Notes: a model not told the origin generated them from the letters alone. A stretch of 64,000 nt of DNA from Bradyrhizobium niftali (GCF_004571025.1 NZ_SPQT01000031.1:1-64000); one strand, 5' to 3'. Positions 31,316-41,114 are shown, counted from the stretch's first letter. Program-made: numbers and translations.

Positions 31316-33016
31316 TTATTGAGCCAGGATCATTGCGAAGTAGCCGAACACGGTGAGCAGGATGCCCGACACGGCATAGGCGACCGGGAATCCAATCCAG
31401 GGCACCGTGCTCTGGATTTCTACCGCCGCTTCACGACATGGCCCGGAATGCGACCGAGCGCCGGCAACGCCGCCCATCAACACGGCCGGGTTGATCTTGA
31501 AGATATGGAAGCCAATCGCCCAGACGATGAACGGCGGGATCGTGCAGGCGATGAAGCCCGCGAGGAAGATTTTCAGAGCGACCGCACCCGTGAGCTGGGC
31601 CAGCAGACCGGCGCCGGCGTTGATGCCGACGATGGAGACGAAGACGACGAGACCGAGATCCTCCAGCACGTTGCGCGCCGCGTTCGGCGTGTTGCCGAAA
31701 AATCGCAACCGCGACACGATCGAAGACACGATTACGCCGGACAGCAACAGACCGCCAGCATTGCCGAGGCCGATCTTGGCGCCGAAGGCAGGAAATTCGA
31801 TCCGACCGATCAGGAAACCGAGGATCATGCCCGCGGCCAGAGTCAACAGGTCGGTCGAGGTGTTGGTGCGCGCGATACGGCCCCACATCTCGCCGAGCTC
31901 GTTGACGGCCGACTTCAGTCCGACGACCGAGATGATGTCCATCCGCTCGAGCTTGGTCTTGAGACCGGCCGGGATCTGAACGCCGCCGCGTTCGACCTTG
32001 GTGACCTGCAACTGGCCGGCAATGGCTGTTTCCCGGAAAGACTCGAAGGTCCGGCCCACCACGTCCTTGTTGGTGACGAGGATGTCCGCCTGGTCCATGG
32101 GAATGCCGAGCGTCGTGGCATCGGCGACCTCGGGACCAATCAGGCCCATTTTCTCCGTGAGGTGCTGCGTCGCGCCACCAAGTGCGACGATGTCGCCCTT
32201 CTGCAGGACGAGATCGGGATCGGCACCCAACGGCTCGCCGCCGCGCCCGACGTTGACGATGCGATATTCCGGATTGCTCTTGCGGAAGCCCGCAATGGTC
32301 AGTCCGATCTGGGCCGCATTTTCCAGCCGGTAGGCGCGCAGGCCGAATTGGCGGAAACCGGTCAGGCCACCACCCTCGAGATCCTTGACGCCAAAGTCCT
32401 TCTCGTACTTTTTCGCCGCCGCCTTGGCGTCGATGCCCCACCAGCGCGGCAGGTATTTGCAGATCAGGATGATACCGACGGTGCCCCAGATATAGGTGAT
32501 GCCGTAGGATAGCGCGATCATGCCGGTCGCGTCCTCGGGCTTCATGCCCTCAGGCAGCTTGACCACGCCCGAGGTGATGGCCTGTTCAGCCGAGCCGATC
32601 GCAGCCGACATGGTCTGCGACCCCGCCAACATGCCGCCGGCAGCGCCGGTCGGGAGATCGAAAAGCTTTGCGAAAATGACGACCAGCGCGAGACCGAGAA
32701 TGCTCGACACCACCGCCAGGACCACGAACTTGATGCCGTCGCCCTTCAAACTGTTGACGAAGGACGGCCCGACACGCAAGCCGACACCGTACATGAAGAG
32801 GTAATAGAACAAGCTTTTGGCGAAATTGTTCAGCTCGAGCTTCACGCCGTAGCTCGAAGACCAGACCGCGAGCCCCGCGCCCACAACGATGGCGCCGGCG
32901 ACCATGCCGAGGCCATAACCCTTGATGTTGGCCCGTCCAATCCAGACCGCGAGCCCGACGACGAAGAACAGCAGCAGAAACGGATTCTGCTGCAGAAAGG
33001 TGAAAAAGCCCTGCAT
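31316..33016 (-). CDS. AspT/YidE-type antiporter (aspartate:alanine exchanger family), copy 1
   Basis: 566 residues. Two blocks of about five membrane helices each (residues 10-190 and 385-560) flank two cytoplasmic RCK_C/TrkA_C-like domains (about 205-375; RIVNVGRGGEPLGADPDL, GDIVALGGATQHLTE, MDIISVVGLKSAVNELG). Motif blocks GMLAGSQTMSAAIGSA and the final VPWIGFPVAYAVSGILLTV fit the family. AspT exchanges aspartate for its decarboxylation product alanine and so builds proton-motive force. Here the gene follows the PLP decarboxylase by 12 bp, which suggests it exchanges that enzyme's substrate and product. Substrate unproven. Confidence 0.9.
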   Translation of the reverse strand: MQGFFTFLQQNPFLLLFFVVGLAVWIGRANIKGYGLGMVAGAIVVGAGLAVWSSSYGVKLELNNFAKSLFYYLFMYGVGLRVGPSFVNSLKGDGIKFVVLAVVSSILGLALVVIFAKLFDLPTGAAGGMLAGSQTMSAAIGSAEQAITSGVVKLPEGMKPEDATGMIALSYGITYIWGTVGIILICKYLPRWWGIDAKAAAKKYEKDFGVKDLEGGGLTGFRQFGLRAYRLENAAQIGLTIAGFRKSNPEYRIVNVGRGGEPLGADPDLVLQKGDIVALGGATQHLTEKMGLIGPEVADATTLGIPMDQADILVTNKDVVGRTFESFRETAIAGQLQVTKVERGGVQIPAGLKTKLERMDIISVVGLKSAVNELGEMWGRIARTNTSTDLLTLAAGMILGFLIGRIEFPAFGAKIGLGNAGGLLLSGVIVSSIVSRLRFFGNTPNAARNVLEDLGLVVFVSIVGINAGAGLLAQLTGAVALKIFLAGFIACTIPPFIVWAIGFHIFKINPAVLMGGVAGARSHSGPCREAAVEIQSTVPWIGFPVAYAVSGILLTVFGYFAMILAQ

Positions 33017-33028
33017 GTTCGTCCCCTG

Positions 33029-35794
33029 TTATGAGGCGGCCTTCAACTTAGGCTGCGCGCCGGGCTTGGGCCGGCCGATCTTCGCCAAGGCCTCGGCCCG
33101 CACGAGCTTCAGGCCTTCCTTGGCGTCGTAGCCATGGATTTCCTTAACATCGAGCTTGCGCATGAAGTCGATGGTTTCCTGGGTGATGACCTGGCCCGGC
33201 ACCATGATCGGGAAGCCCGGCGGATACGGGATCACGAAATTGGCCGAGACGAGCTCGGGCCCGGCCTTCAGCCGCCGGTCGATCTCGGGATCGTTGAGGC
33301 GGATATGCTCGCAGCCCGCGACGTTGTAGGCGGCATAGAAGCCGCTGCGGATGTCGCCTTCGTTGGTCTTGGTGCCGGCATCGCCGCGGAAGCTCGGGTG
33401 GAAATGCGAGAAGTTCGGCAAGTCAGGCACGTCGGTCATCAAGCTCTTGACCCGCGCCTCGAAGGTCTTCTTCGCATTGGCACCGCCCTGCGCAAGCCCG
33501 CGATCGACCTCGCCCGCGATCTCGGCGAGAACGCGGATGAGATGCGCGACGTCGCTGCGGGTGTTGTTGATGTTGGACTGGACGAGCACCGAGTTGCGCG
33601 AGGTCTTGTTGACCTGGATGTTGTACTCGTTGGCTAGGATGCCCTTGAACTGGGTGCCATCGTAGCCGGCCATGCCGCACACCAGCGTCATCCGGGTCGG
33701 ATCGAGGCAGAACTCGTCCTCGTCCAGGCTCTTTAGCATATTCGCCCAGTTGACGCCCGGTGCGAGATAGTCGGTGAAGCCGCTCTGGCGGTATTGCGCC
33801 GGCACCATGACGTCGGCGCCGAGAATGCGGAAATACTTCGAGAGCAGCGGGTTGTTGTTGACGGCATGGCGGATGGCGAGCGCGATTTCCATCGCGTTGG
33901 CGACAAGACCGTACCCCTCCAGCTCCATCTGACGCCGCGAGATGTCGAGGCTGGCGATGAGCTGCTGGTTCGGACTGGTCGAGGCATGGGTAAAGACGGC
34001 CTCCTTGAACTGCTGCTCGACCGTGTGGAATTCGACGTCCTTGACCGAGAGCATGGAGCCCTGCCGGATCGCCGACATCGACTTGTGGGTCGAGTTGGTC
34101 TGATATACGCGCAGCCGGATCTGGCGCGGATCGGGAATTAACCGCGTCTTGAGCAGCACCTCGTTCGACGGATTCTTGCCGAGCTCGGCCTGCTGTTTCT
34201 CATAGGCCGCGATGGATTTTGAATCGTGCATCCAGGCCTCGATCTCATTAGCCGCTCCCATCGCCGTTCGTCGCCGCAGGAAAGGCGAGAAGCGCGCGAA
34301 GCCGAACCACGCTTCATCCCACAGGAAGATCAGATCCGGCTTGATGGCGAGACATTCCTCCATGACCCGGCGGGTGTTGTAGATGTGGCCATCGAAGGTG
34401 CAGTTGGTGAGATCGAGCATCTTGACGCGGTCGAGCCGGCCGTCGGCCTTGGCACCGAGCAGCGCCTGCTTGATCGTCTTCAGCGGCACCGCGCCATACA
34501 TCGAATATTCCGTCATCGGGAAGGCTTCGACATAGAGCGGCTGCGCGCCTGCGAGCACCATGCCGTAATGGTGCGACTTGTGGCAGTTGCGGTCGACGAT
34601 CGCGATGTCGCCGGGCGCGAGCAGCGCCTGCACCGCCATCTTGTTCGAGGTCGAGGTGCCGTTGGTGACGAAGAAGACACGGTCAGCGCCGAGCGCGCGG
34701 GCGGCTTTTTCCTGCGCCTTCTTGATGGTGCCGGTCGGTTCCAGCATGCTGTCGAGGCCGCCAGTGGTGGCGCTGCTCTCGGCCAGGAACAGGTTCGCAC
34801 CGTAGAACTCGCCCATGTCGCGGATCCAGTCGGACTTGAAGATCGACTTGCCGCGGGCGATCGGCAACGCGTGGAACGTTCCGATCGGGCGCTGCGCGTA
34901 TTTCTTGAGATTGTCGAAGAAGGGTGTGTCGTAACGATCCTGGATGCCTTCGAGGATCGACAGATGCAGTTCCAGCAGCTCCTCGACCGAATAGAAGATG
35001 CGGCGGACGACGCTGGCTTCTGGGTTGCCGGCCAGTTCCTCGACGTCGCGATTCGAGATCATGTAGAGATCGAGCTCGGGCCGGACCCGCTTGATGATCT
35101 GGGCAAGCCGCAGCGCGGAAGCGTCCGACTCGTCGTTGAGGCCTGCCGATGCCGTGATCGAACGGAGCACCGGCGCATTGTGACGCGAACGCAGGCCAAA
35201 ACCCTCATTGATGATGACGGCCGCGATGTTGGGATTGAGCATCGTCGCGCAGAAGGCGTCTTCGAGGCTGCCTACGATGACGGGCTCATAGATGAAGGCA
35301 TCGACCGGGCGCCGCAACTTGCGCCATTCGGCGGCGAGCGCCGGCCATTGGCCGGGTGCCACCCCGGTGACGATGAGGGTCTCGAAATAGGGCCTGCGTG
35401 TCGTATGCGCGCCAAAGGTCGGCGGCACCAGCTCGGGCACATCGCCATTGCCCTCCTCCTTCGTGCTCCAATCGCTGGCGTGCTGACGGAAGGATCTTGT
35501 CGTCAGGGCCACGGTGATCCGGGTCGCAAGCGCAAGCGAGGTTGCCGCATCGCCAGCCGCGGCCGCCTCCCGCAAGGCTGCCATCAGCTGCAGGCCAGGA
35601 TAGCCGTGAAATTCCTCCGTCACGGAGAGATCGGCCAGCGCAGCATCATACTTCGCACGATCTCCGCCGCGGGACCATGCTTTGGCCGCCTCAACCAGAT
35701 CGCGCCAATTGTCTGCCCGTCCGCCGGGCCCGGAGAAGAACTGATCGATGCGCTGCTGCGCAGGCTTGGCGTCCTTGGGCATGTCTTTCCCCAT
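33029..35794 (-). CDS. Orn/Lys/Arg-family PLP decarboxylase
   Basis: 921 residues. The N-terminal 330 residues form an extra/wing region; the PLP fold follows with TNGTSTSNKMAVQALLAPGD, IVDRNCHKSHHYGMVLAGA, FLWDEAWFGFARFSPFL (PLP-binding Asp near 496) and the lysine site TNSTHKSMSAIRQGSML (near 570), then the C-terminal domain (ANFVIPYPPGFPIMVPGQVI). These enzymes decarboxylate arginine, lysine or ornithine, consuming a proton. The open frame extends far upstream, but ATG 35794 fits the family N-terminus and places the FixK box 68 bp away. First gene of an operon with AspT copy 1 and a secreted protein. Substrate cannot be read from sequence alone. Confidence 0.92.
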   Translation of the reverse strand: MGKDMPKDAKPAQQRIDQFFSGPGGRADNWRDLVEAAKAWSRGGDRAKYDAALADLSVTEEFHGYPGLQLMAALREAAAAGDAATSLALATRITVALTTRSFRQHASDWSTKEEGNGDVPELVPPTFGAHTTRRPYFETLIVTGVAPGQWPALAAEWRKLRRPVDAFIYEPVIVGSLEDAFCATMLNPNIAAVIINEGFGLRSRHNAPVLRSITASAGLNDESDASALRLAQIIKRVRPELDLYMISNRDVEELAGNPEASVVRRIFYSVEELLELHLSILEGIQDRYDTPFFDNLKKYAQRPIGTFHALPIARGKSIFKSDWIRDMGEFYGANLFLAESSATTGGLDSMLEPTGTIKKAQEKAARALGADRVFFVTNGTSTSNKMAVQALLAPGDIAIVDRNCHKSHHYGMVLAGAQPLYVEAFPMTEYSMYGAVPLKTIKQALLGAKADGRLDRVKMLDLTNCTFDGHIYNTRRVMEECLAIKPDLIFLWDEAWFGFARFSPFLRRRTAMGAANEIEAWMHDSKSIAAYEKQQAELGKNPSNEVLLKTRLIPDPRQIRLRVYQTNSTHKSMSAIRQGSMLSVKDVEFHTVEQQFKEAVFTHASTSPNQQLIASLDISRRQMELEGYGLVANAMEIALAIRHAVNNNPLLSKYFRILGADVMVPAQYRQSGFTDYLAPGVNWANMLKSLDEDEFCLDPTRMTLVCGMAGYDGTQFKGILANEYNIQVNKTSRNSVLVQSNINNTRSDVAHLIRVLAEIAGEVDRGLAQGGANAKKTFEARVKSLMTDVPDLPNFSHFHPSFRGDAGTKTNEGDIRSGFYAAYNVAGCEHIRLNDPEIDRRLKAGPELVSANFVIPYPPGFPIMVPGQVITQETIDFMRKLDVKEIHGYDAKEGLKLVRAEALAKIGRPKPGAQPKLKAAS

Positions 35795-35854
35795 CCTTGG
35801 AGGCTCTTGAGGCGAAGATGATGACGGATCGTGGGTAGTGCGCGGGGGGCTCCA

Positions 35855-35868
35855 TTGATCCAAGTCAA
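35855..35868. promoter_or_regulatory. FixK/FNR box (TTGATCCAAGTCAA)
   Basis: TTGAT-CCAA-GTCAA, centre 68 bp before the decarboxylase start at 35794. The SulP gene on the same strand ends 110 bp upstream of it. Confidence 0.8.
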
Positions 35869-35978
35869 CGGTCCGTATGAAATCAGCCGGCCTGCGAGCG
35901 GCCTGCACGCTTCGCGATGCAACACGAAACGCCTGACTGAACGAAAGTCGCGCCGGAGACCGGCAAATGTCCCGGACA

Positions 35979-37670
35979 CTACCTGGCCTGGTTGTCGCCG
36001 AGCACGCTGTCGAGCGACCGCAACCATTGCCCGCTGTCGGTCCTTTCGGCGAGCCCCTCGGCGCGCAGCAAGTCGCGCAATTGCGCATGCGCGCCGACGA
36101 TGCAGAACGCGACATGGCGTGACGCAAGTTCGTCGTAGAGATTCCGCAGCATATGCGCGCCGGCCAGATCGATGTAGGGCGACGCCGAGAGGTCGCAGGC
36201 AACGAGCCTGACGTCCGACGACCTCTGGAGCGCATTCAGCACGGCCTCCAGGATCGTCTCGGCATTGATATAGAGCAGCGAGGCTTCGGGGCGGAACGCG
36301 ATGACCCCGACCAGCGGCTCCACGTTCTCATGCCTGGCGCTGTCGGAATACCGGCCACTGCCCGGGAGCTTGCCGAGGAACGCCACATTCGGCTGTGACG
36401 CGCGCGCCAGCAGCAGGAAGATGGAGGCGATCGACGCCAGCAGGACACCCTGCAGGATTCCGAGCAGCAGGACGGATACCAATGCGATGGCCGCCGCGTA
36501 GAAATCGATGCGGCTGACGCGCCACATCCGCACCAACGTGCGGATGTCGACGAGCCGGTAGACGGCGGCAAAGACGATGGCGGCCAGCACCGCCTTGGGC
36601 AGATTGGTCAATAGCCCTGCGAAGAACAACAGGCACAGCGCCAGCGTCACCGAGCAAATGACCAGCGCCAACGGCGTGCGAGCGCCCGCGCTGTCGTTGA
36701 CGGCGGATTGCGACAATCCGCCTGCCACGGGATAGCCGTGACCGAAGGCCGCGGCGAGATTGGCCGCACCGAGGCCCAGGAACTCCTGCCTAACGTCAAG
36801 GCTGTCACCATGCTTGGTGGCGAAGCTCCGAGCCGCCGAAACACCCTCTATGTAGGCGAGCAGCACGCATCCGGCGGCAAGCGGAAAGAGATCGTCGAAC
36901 TCCAGCAGGCCGAACGTGGGCAAGCCAGGCACCGGCAGCCCCTGGGGGATTTTTCCCGTCACAGGCACGCCGAGAGCCGGCAGGCCGAGCGCGGTTGCCA
37001 CCACGATCGCCAGCGCCACAACCCCGATCCCGACCGGCTTACCGGGGAGGAGCCGCTCGCCGGTCATGAGAAGCAGGAGTGCCACCAGACCGACGACGAG
37101 GATCAGCGGATTCACGTCGCCGAGCTGCCCGGCGAGCTTGATGCCGCGTTCGAAGAAGTTGTGGCCGCCACCGGCAACACCGAACAGGCTTGGCAACTGA
37201 CTCATGATGATGGTGAGCCCGGCGCCAGCCTTGAAGCCGACCAGAATGCTGTCGCTGACCAGACGCACGAGGACGCTGAGCTTGCACAGCCAGGCGATGA
37301 GGCACAACACTGCGACCGCGCAGGCGGCAAGACTTGCGATTTGCCCATAGCGCACCGGATCGCCCGCGGCGAGCGGCCCGACCGTGCCCACGATCATCAG
37401 CGAGATTGCCGACGTCGGACCGACCGCAAGCTGGCGCGACGAGCCCAACAAGGCGTAACCGATGCCGCCGAGCATGTAGCCGTAGATCCCCACCTGCGGC
37501 GGCAGCCCGGCCAGCGCGGCGTAGGCCAGCGATACCGGAATTGCGTAAGCGGCAAGCGTGACGCCGGCAACTGCATCCGATGGCAGCCACGACCTGCGAT
37601 AGGTCGCAAGCCAGCTCGACGGCGGAAAGAACCGCAACCAGCTCCCCAGCGGCCCGGACGGAGCGTTCAT
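35979..37670 (-). CDS. SulP-family anion transporter with STAS domain
   Basis: 563 residues. LPSDAVAGVTLAAYAIPVSL, AYAALAGLPPQVGIYGYMLG and SSRQLAVGPTSAISLMI are SulP signatures; about 10-12 helices up to residue 420, then a STAS domain (FRPEASLLYINAETILEAVL, LVACDLSASPYIDLAGAHML). SulP proteins carry sulfate, bicarbonate or other anions. The start at 37670 overlaps the DUF1275 gene stop, so the two are co-translated; a long upstream extension of the frame overlaps that gene and is rejected. The operon starts at the bidirectional FixK box at 38418. Confidence 0.93.
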   Translation of the reverse strand: MNAPSGPLGSWLRFFPPSSWLATYRRSWLPSDAVAGVTLAAYAIPVSLAYAALAGLPPQVGIYGYMLGGIGYALLGSSRQLAVGPTSAISLMIVGTVGPLAAGDPVRYGQIASLAACAVAVLCLIAWLCKLSVLVRLVSDSILVGFKAGAGLTIIMSQLPSLFGVAGGGHNFFERGIKLAGQLGDVNPLILVVGLVALLLLMTGERLLPGKPVGIGVVALAIVVATALGLPALGVPVTGKIPQGLPVPGLPTFGLLEFDDLFPLAAGCVLLAYIEGVSAARSFATKHGDSLDVRQEFLGLGAANLAAAFGHGYPVAGGLSQSAVNDSAGARTPLALVICSVTLALCLLFFAGLLTNLPKAVLAAIVFAAVYRLVDIRTLVRMWRVSRIDFYAAAIALVSVLLLGILQGVLLASIASIFLLLARASQPNVAFLGKLPGSGRYSDSARHENVEPLVGVIAFRPEASLLYINAETILEAVLNALQRSSDVRLVACDLSASPYIDLAGAHMLRNLYDELASRHVAFCIVGAHAQLRDLLRAEGLAERTDSGQWLRSLDSVLGDNQAR

Positions 37671-38350
37671 GGGCTGGCCTCGCTGCGCTTCACCTCGCAG
37701 CGCAGCAACACGATCAGCAAGGCGATCACGGGGATGCCGAGCGCCAGGTTCGGGAAGGACTTTGTCGCGAAGGCCCCGACGGCTGCTCCCACGCCGAACA
37801 TGACGCACAACGCTGCAAACATGCCCGAGCGGCGAAGCGGCCCCGACTGACCTCCGCCGACGACCGCTGCAAACGCGCCCTCGATCGCCTGACGCATGTT
37901 GCCGGTGATCATCACCGAACTGTAGACCACGCCTTCGACCTTGGTGAAAACTGCGGTCTGCATCGCCGCGACGAAGGAAATGCCCAGCGTGCCTGCAAGA
38001 TCGGGCATCCGGTTGTGCAGGATTCCAATTGCGATCAGAAGCATGATCTCGATCAGCGTGCTGATGACGCTGGCCCGCTCTCCCGTCGCGTGGCGCAGCC
38101 AGGCCGCAACCAGGACACCGATCGCAAATGACAGGATCGGCGGCACGAAATGAAGCGCCGCGGCCCAATTGCCCACCGAACCATAGACCCAGAGCAGGAC
38201 CAGATTGGCGGTCTGGGCATTCGCCATGACGCCGTGGATCATCCAGGTGTAGGCGTCGAGATAGCCGCCGGCGAAGGCGAGCAGCAACGCGACCTCAAGC
38301 GTCTCATCGCGCCGCAACGATGCGCTCGCAGCTAGATCCAGAGTGCTCAT
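37667..38350 (-). CDS. YoaK-type DUF1275 membrane protein
   Basis: 227 residues, six predicted membrane helices. EVALLLAFAGGYLDAYTWMI, GVMANAQTANLVLLWVYGSV and VEGVVYSSVMITGNMRQAIE are the DUF1275 signatures (GG.LD....G....ANMTGN...). Function of the family is unknown. Start at 38350 is chosen at the motif-bearing N-terminus, 68 bp after the FixK box. It overlaps sulP by four bases. Confidence 0.88.
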   Translation of the reverse strand: MSTLDLAASASLRRDETLEVALLLAFAGGYLDAYTWMIHGVMANAQTANLVLLWVYGSVGNWAAALHFVPPILSFAIGVLVAAWLRHATGERASVISTLIEIMLLIAIGILHNRMPDLAGTLGISFVAAMQTAVFTKVEGVVYSSVMITGNMRQAIEGAFAAVVGGGQSGPLRRSGMFAALCVMFGVGAAVGAFATKSFPNLALGIPVIALLIVLLRCEVKRSEASP

Positions 38351-38417
38351 GGTGCGGATTTCGGATGTCGCAGATGCTGCATCAACCAAAAGACGCCGCG
38401 GCGATGATCGCTTGGGA

Positions 38418-38431
38418 TTGATCTAAATCAA
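38418..38431. promoter_or_regulatory. FixK/FNR box (TTGATCTAAATCAA), bidirectional
   Basis: TTGAT-CTAA-ATCAA between divergent operons: centre 74 bp from the DUF1275 start (38350) and 70 bp from the AspT copy 2 start (38494). Confidence 0.88.
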
Positions 38432-38493
38432 GCAGTTGCCCGGTTCCCGGGAGCGAATTCGACGTCAATCATTGCGCCCGGGGATTTGCCATC

Positions 38494-40182
38494 ATGGACA
38501 CTGTCAGGTGGATCATTTCCACCGCTCCGGAAATCTTCCTGCTGCTTGCGGTTGCCATCGGCACCTTGCTTGGGCGCCTCAAGATCCACGGCTTCGCGAT
38601 CGGCACCACAGCCTGCATCCTGATCGTGTCCGTCCTGATCGGACAACTCGGCACCTTTACGTTCCCCGCGCTGCTGAGGATCGTGCTGTTCAGTCTCTTC
38701 GTATTCACGATCGGCTACAAGTCCGGACCAGAGTTTTTCGCCTCGTTGAGTGTCCGCACCCTGGCCCAGGTTGCCATGGCGCTCGTGCTCGGCGGGACCG
38801 GTCTCGTGATCGTGCTGGCCTTTGCGTTCGCCTTCAAGCTCGATCCCGGCACGGCATCCGGGCTTGCGGCTGGCGCGCTGACGCAGTCCTCCGTGATCGG
38901 CACGGCATCGGGCGCGCTGGCTCAGCTCGGATTGCCGAAGACCGTGCTGGAGCAACAGGAAGCGAATATCGCAGCGGGATATGCTGTCACCTACGTGCTC
39001 GGCTACATTCTGACACTGCTCTTCGTCCCCTTCGCGGCGCCGAAACTGATGGGGGTCAATCTCAAGGACGAGGCGAAAAAGCTGGAGACCGAGCTTTCAG
39101 GCGGCGCGCCGCCGAAGACCGAGAACCTATCTTATCGCAAGTTCCAGGCTCGTGCCTACCGCGTCACGGCTGCGGCCGGCCGAACCGTCAAGGCGATCGA
39201 GGAGGATATCGGCAGCCGCACGGTGATCGAGCGAATCGTGCGTCAGGGCGCCGATATCGAGCCGCGCCTGGACACCGTGCTCGAGACCGGCGACGACATC
39301 GTCATCGCCGGTCGAACTGCTGCCATTGTCGCCGCCAAGCCGATCATCGGGCCCGAGATCGATGCCGACGAGATCCTGAAGGCGATCCCCGGCAATGTGC
39401 TTGATGTGCTGGTCGACAACCGCAACCTCCACGGCCGATCCATCCGGGACGTGGCCGATCGCATCGGCGGCGATGCACGCGGTGTGTTCTTGCGCGCCCT
39501 GACGCGGCATGGGCGCGAAGCACCGCTGAGCGCCGATACGCGCATCTATGTCGGCGACGTCATGACACTGGTCGGCAGCACCCACAACATCGAGCGCGCG
39601 GCGAAGCAGGTCGGGCAGATCGTGCGCTCCGGCGACCGTACTGACATTGCCTTCCTTGCGGCGGGTATTGCCGCCGGGCTGCTGGCCGGGCTCGTCAGCT
39701 TCAAGGTCGGCGGCATCGCGCTGACGCTCGGCGGCGGCGGCGGCGCACTGATCGCGGGCCTCCTCTGTGGCTGGCTGCGCTCGCGCCGGCCGACGATGGG
39801 CGCAATGCCGCCGGCCGCGCAGCAGACGCTGAGCGATCTCGGCCTCGGTGGATTCATCGCGGCGATCGGCCTCGCCAACGGTCACGCCGCCTGGGTCGCG
39901 ATCCAGGCGCATGGCCTGTTGCTGGTCGGCATGGGCCTCGCGGTCACGCTGGTGCCGCTGATCGTCGCGACGCTGTTTGCCTATCACGTCCTGCGCATGA
40001 ACCCGGTCATCACCTGTGGAGCCCTCGCCGGCGCCATGACGGTCGATGCGGCCGTGACCGGGGCTTGCGAGATCGCCGAGAGCCAGACGCCGGTGCTCGG
40101 CGTCGCCGTGCCTTACGCCGTCGGCAATGTGGTTCTGACCGTGCTCGGGCCGATCATCGTGGCCTGCACCTTCGTTGGTTGA
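38494..40182 (+). CDS. AspT/YidE-type antiporter, copy 2
   Basis: 562 residues with the same layout as copy 1: helices, central RCK_C-like pair (TVIERIVRQGADIEPRLDTV, GDDIVIAGRTAAIVAAKP, VMTLVGSTHNIERAAKQ), helices again, ending in GVAVPYAVGNVVLTVLGPII. Motifs ALTQSSVIGTASGALAQL and GALAGAMTVDAAVTGACEIA are the family's conserved loops, with a different residue set from copy 1 (AGSQTMSAAIGSA), so the substrate probably differs. Followed after 11 bp by a secreted hydrolase. First gene on the plus side of the bidirectional FixK box. Confidence 0.9.
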   Translation: MDTVRWIISTAPEIFLLLAVAIGTLLGRLKIHGFAIGTTACILIVSVLIGQLGTFTFPALLRIVLFSLFVFTIGYKSGPEFFASLSVRTLAQVAMALVLGGTGLVIVLAFAFAFKLDPGTASGLAAGALTQSSVIGTASGALAQLGLPKTVLEQQEANIAAGYAVTYVLGYILTLLFVPFAAPKLMGVNLKDEAKKLETELSGGAPPKTENLSYRKFQARAYRVTAAAGRTVKAIEEDIGSRTVIERIVRQGADIEPRLDTVLETGDDIVIAGRTAAIVAAKPIIGPEIDADEILKAIPGNVLDVLVDNRNLHGRSIRDVADRIGGDARGVFLRALTRHGREAPLSADTRIYVGDVMTLVGSTHNIERAAKQVGQIVRSGDRTDIAFLAAGIAAGLLAGLVSFKVGGIALTLGGGGGALIAGLLCGWLRSRRPTMGAMPPAAQQTLSDLGLGGFIAAIGLANGHAAWVAIQAHGLLLVGMGLAVTLVPLIVATLFAYHVLRMNPVITCGALAGAMTVDAAVTGACEIAESQTPVLGVAVPYAVGNVVLTVLGPIIVACTFVG

Positions 40183-40193
40183 GGGAGGAAGGA

Positions 40194-41087
40194 ATGCGGC
40201 CCCGGGCATGGATCCAGCGGCTACTGGTGGTCGCGCAGCTGCTTGCGTCTTTCTTGATTGCACCGTCGCTGGCCGACGATCAGGCCACCTCGCGCAGCAT
40301 CCAGGAGGAAGTCTGGGCGTTGCCGCTGGCGTTGCCGATGTTCGCCTATGTGGTCCGCCCCGTCGGCGATGGCCCGTTCCCGCTCGCAATCATGAACCAC
40401 GGCGTGTCGCTCGACCCGATACAGCGCAGCTTCTTTCCACTCGTCGAGTTCCGCGACGCGGCGAAATGGTTCGCAAGGCGCGGCTACTTCGTGGTCGCGC
40501 CCGTCGGCACCGGTTACGGCGCCTCCGCCATCGATATTCCCGAGCGCGGGCTCTATGGACCCTTCTTTTCCAAGGTCGGCAAGTGCTCCAATCCCAATTT
40601 CCGTGACGCCGGCCTCGCGGTGGCACAGGTCGACCTCTGGATCATCGATTTCCTGGCCGCCGAAAAACGCATCACGCCGGAGGATGTCGTCGTTGTCGGT
40701 CAGTCTGCGGGCGCCTGGGCATCCATCGCGCTTTCCAGTCTGAACCCGCCGCAGGTCGGAGCGATCATCGCCTTCGCCGGCGGCCGCGGTGGACGTGTCG
40801 CCGGCAAGCCGAACAACAATTGCGCCCCGGACAAACTGGTCGAGGCGACGATGGATTTCGGCCGCACCTCGCGGGTGCCGATGCTGTGGATCTATATCGA
40901 AAATGACACGTTCTTCGGCCCCGCACTGTCGAAGCGGATGCATGAGGCCTTCACCTCGGCCGGCGGCAAGGCGCAATACCATCTGGTACCGCCGTTTGGC
41001 GATGAAGGGCATTTCTTCATCGGCTCGCCGAATGCCATTCCGATCTGGTCCCCGCTCGTGAGCAAGTTTCTCGACGAACTCAAATAG
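40194..41087 (+). CDS. Secreted alpha/beta hydrolase (dienelactone-hydrolase-like)
   Basis: 297 residues. Signal peptide (LLVVAQLLASFLIAPSLAD), then FPLAIMNHGVSLDPIQRSFF (oxyanion-type HG), the nucleophile elbow VVVGQSAGAWASIAL, an Asp region (VPMLWIYIENDTFF) and a His region (VPPFGDEGHFFIGS). GGGAGGAAGGA before ATG 40194. Second gene of the AspT copy 2 operon. The substrate is unknown; an ester or amide in the periplasm is possible, which might feed the transporter. Confidence 0.85.
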   Translation: MRPRAWIQRLLVVAQLLASFLIAPSLADDQATSRSIQEEVWALPLALPMFAYVVRPVGDGPFPLAIMNHGVSLDPIQRSFFPLVEFRDAAKWFARRGYFVVAPVGTGYGASAIDIPERGLYGPFFSKVGKCSNPNFRDAGLAVAQVDLWIIDFLAAEKRITPEDVVVVGQSAGAWASIALSSLNPPQVGAIIAFAGGRGGRVAGKPNNNCAPDKLVEATMDFGRTSRVPMLWIYIENDTFFGPALSKRMHEAFTSAGGKAQYHLVPPFGDEGHFFIGSPNAIPIWSPLVSKFLDELK

Positions 41088-41114
41088 ACGAAATCGATTT
41101 CTGGAGGCGACACA

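Noticed and set aside
34226..35821. Plus-strand 531-residue open frame
   Set aside because: Opposite the decarboxylase; no motif and no ribosome site.
35797..36235. Long N-terminal extension of the decarboxylase frame
   Set aside because: It overlaps the SulP gene and the FixK box, its residues look like non-coding translation, and the family N-terminus begins at 35794.
37673..38168. Upstream extension of the SulP frame
   Set aside because: It lies inside the DUF1275 gene in another frame; the ATG at 37670 overlapping the DUF1275 stop is the natural start.
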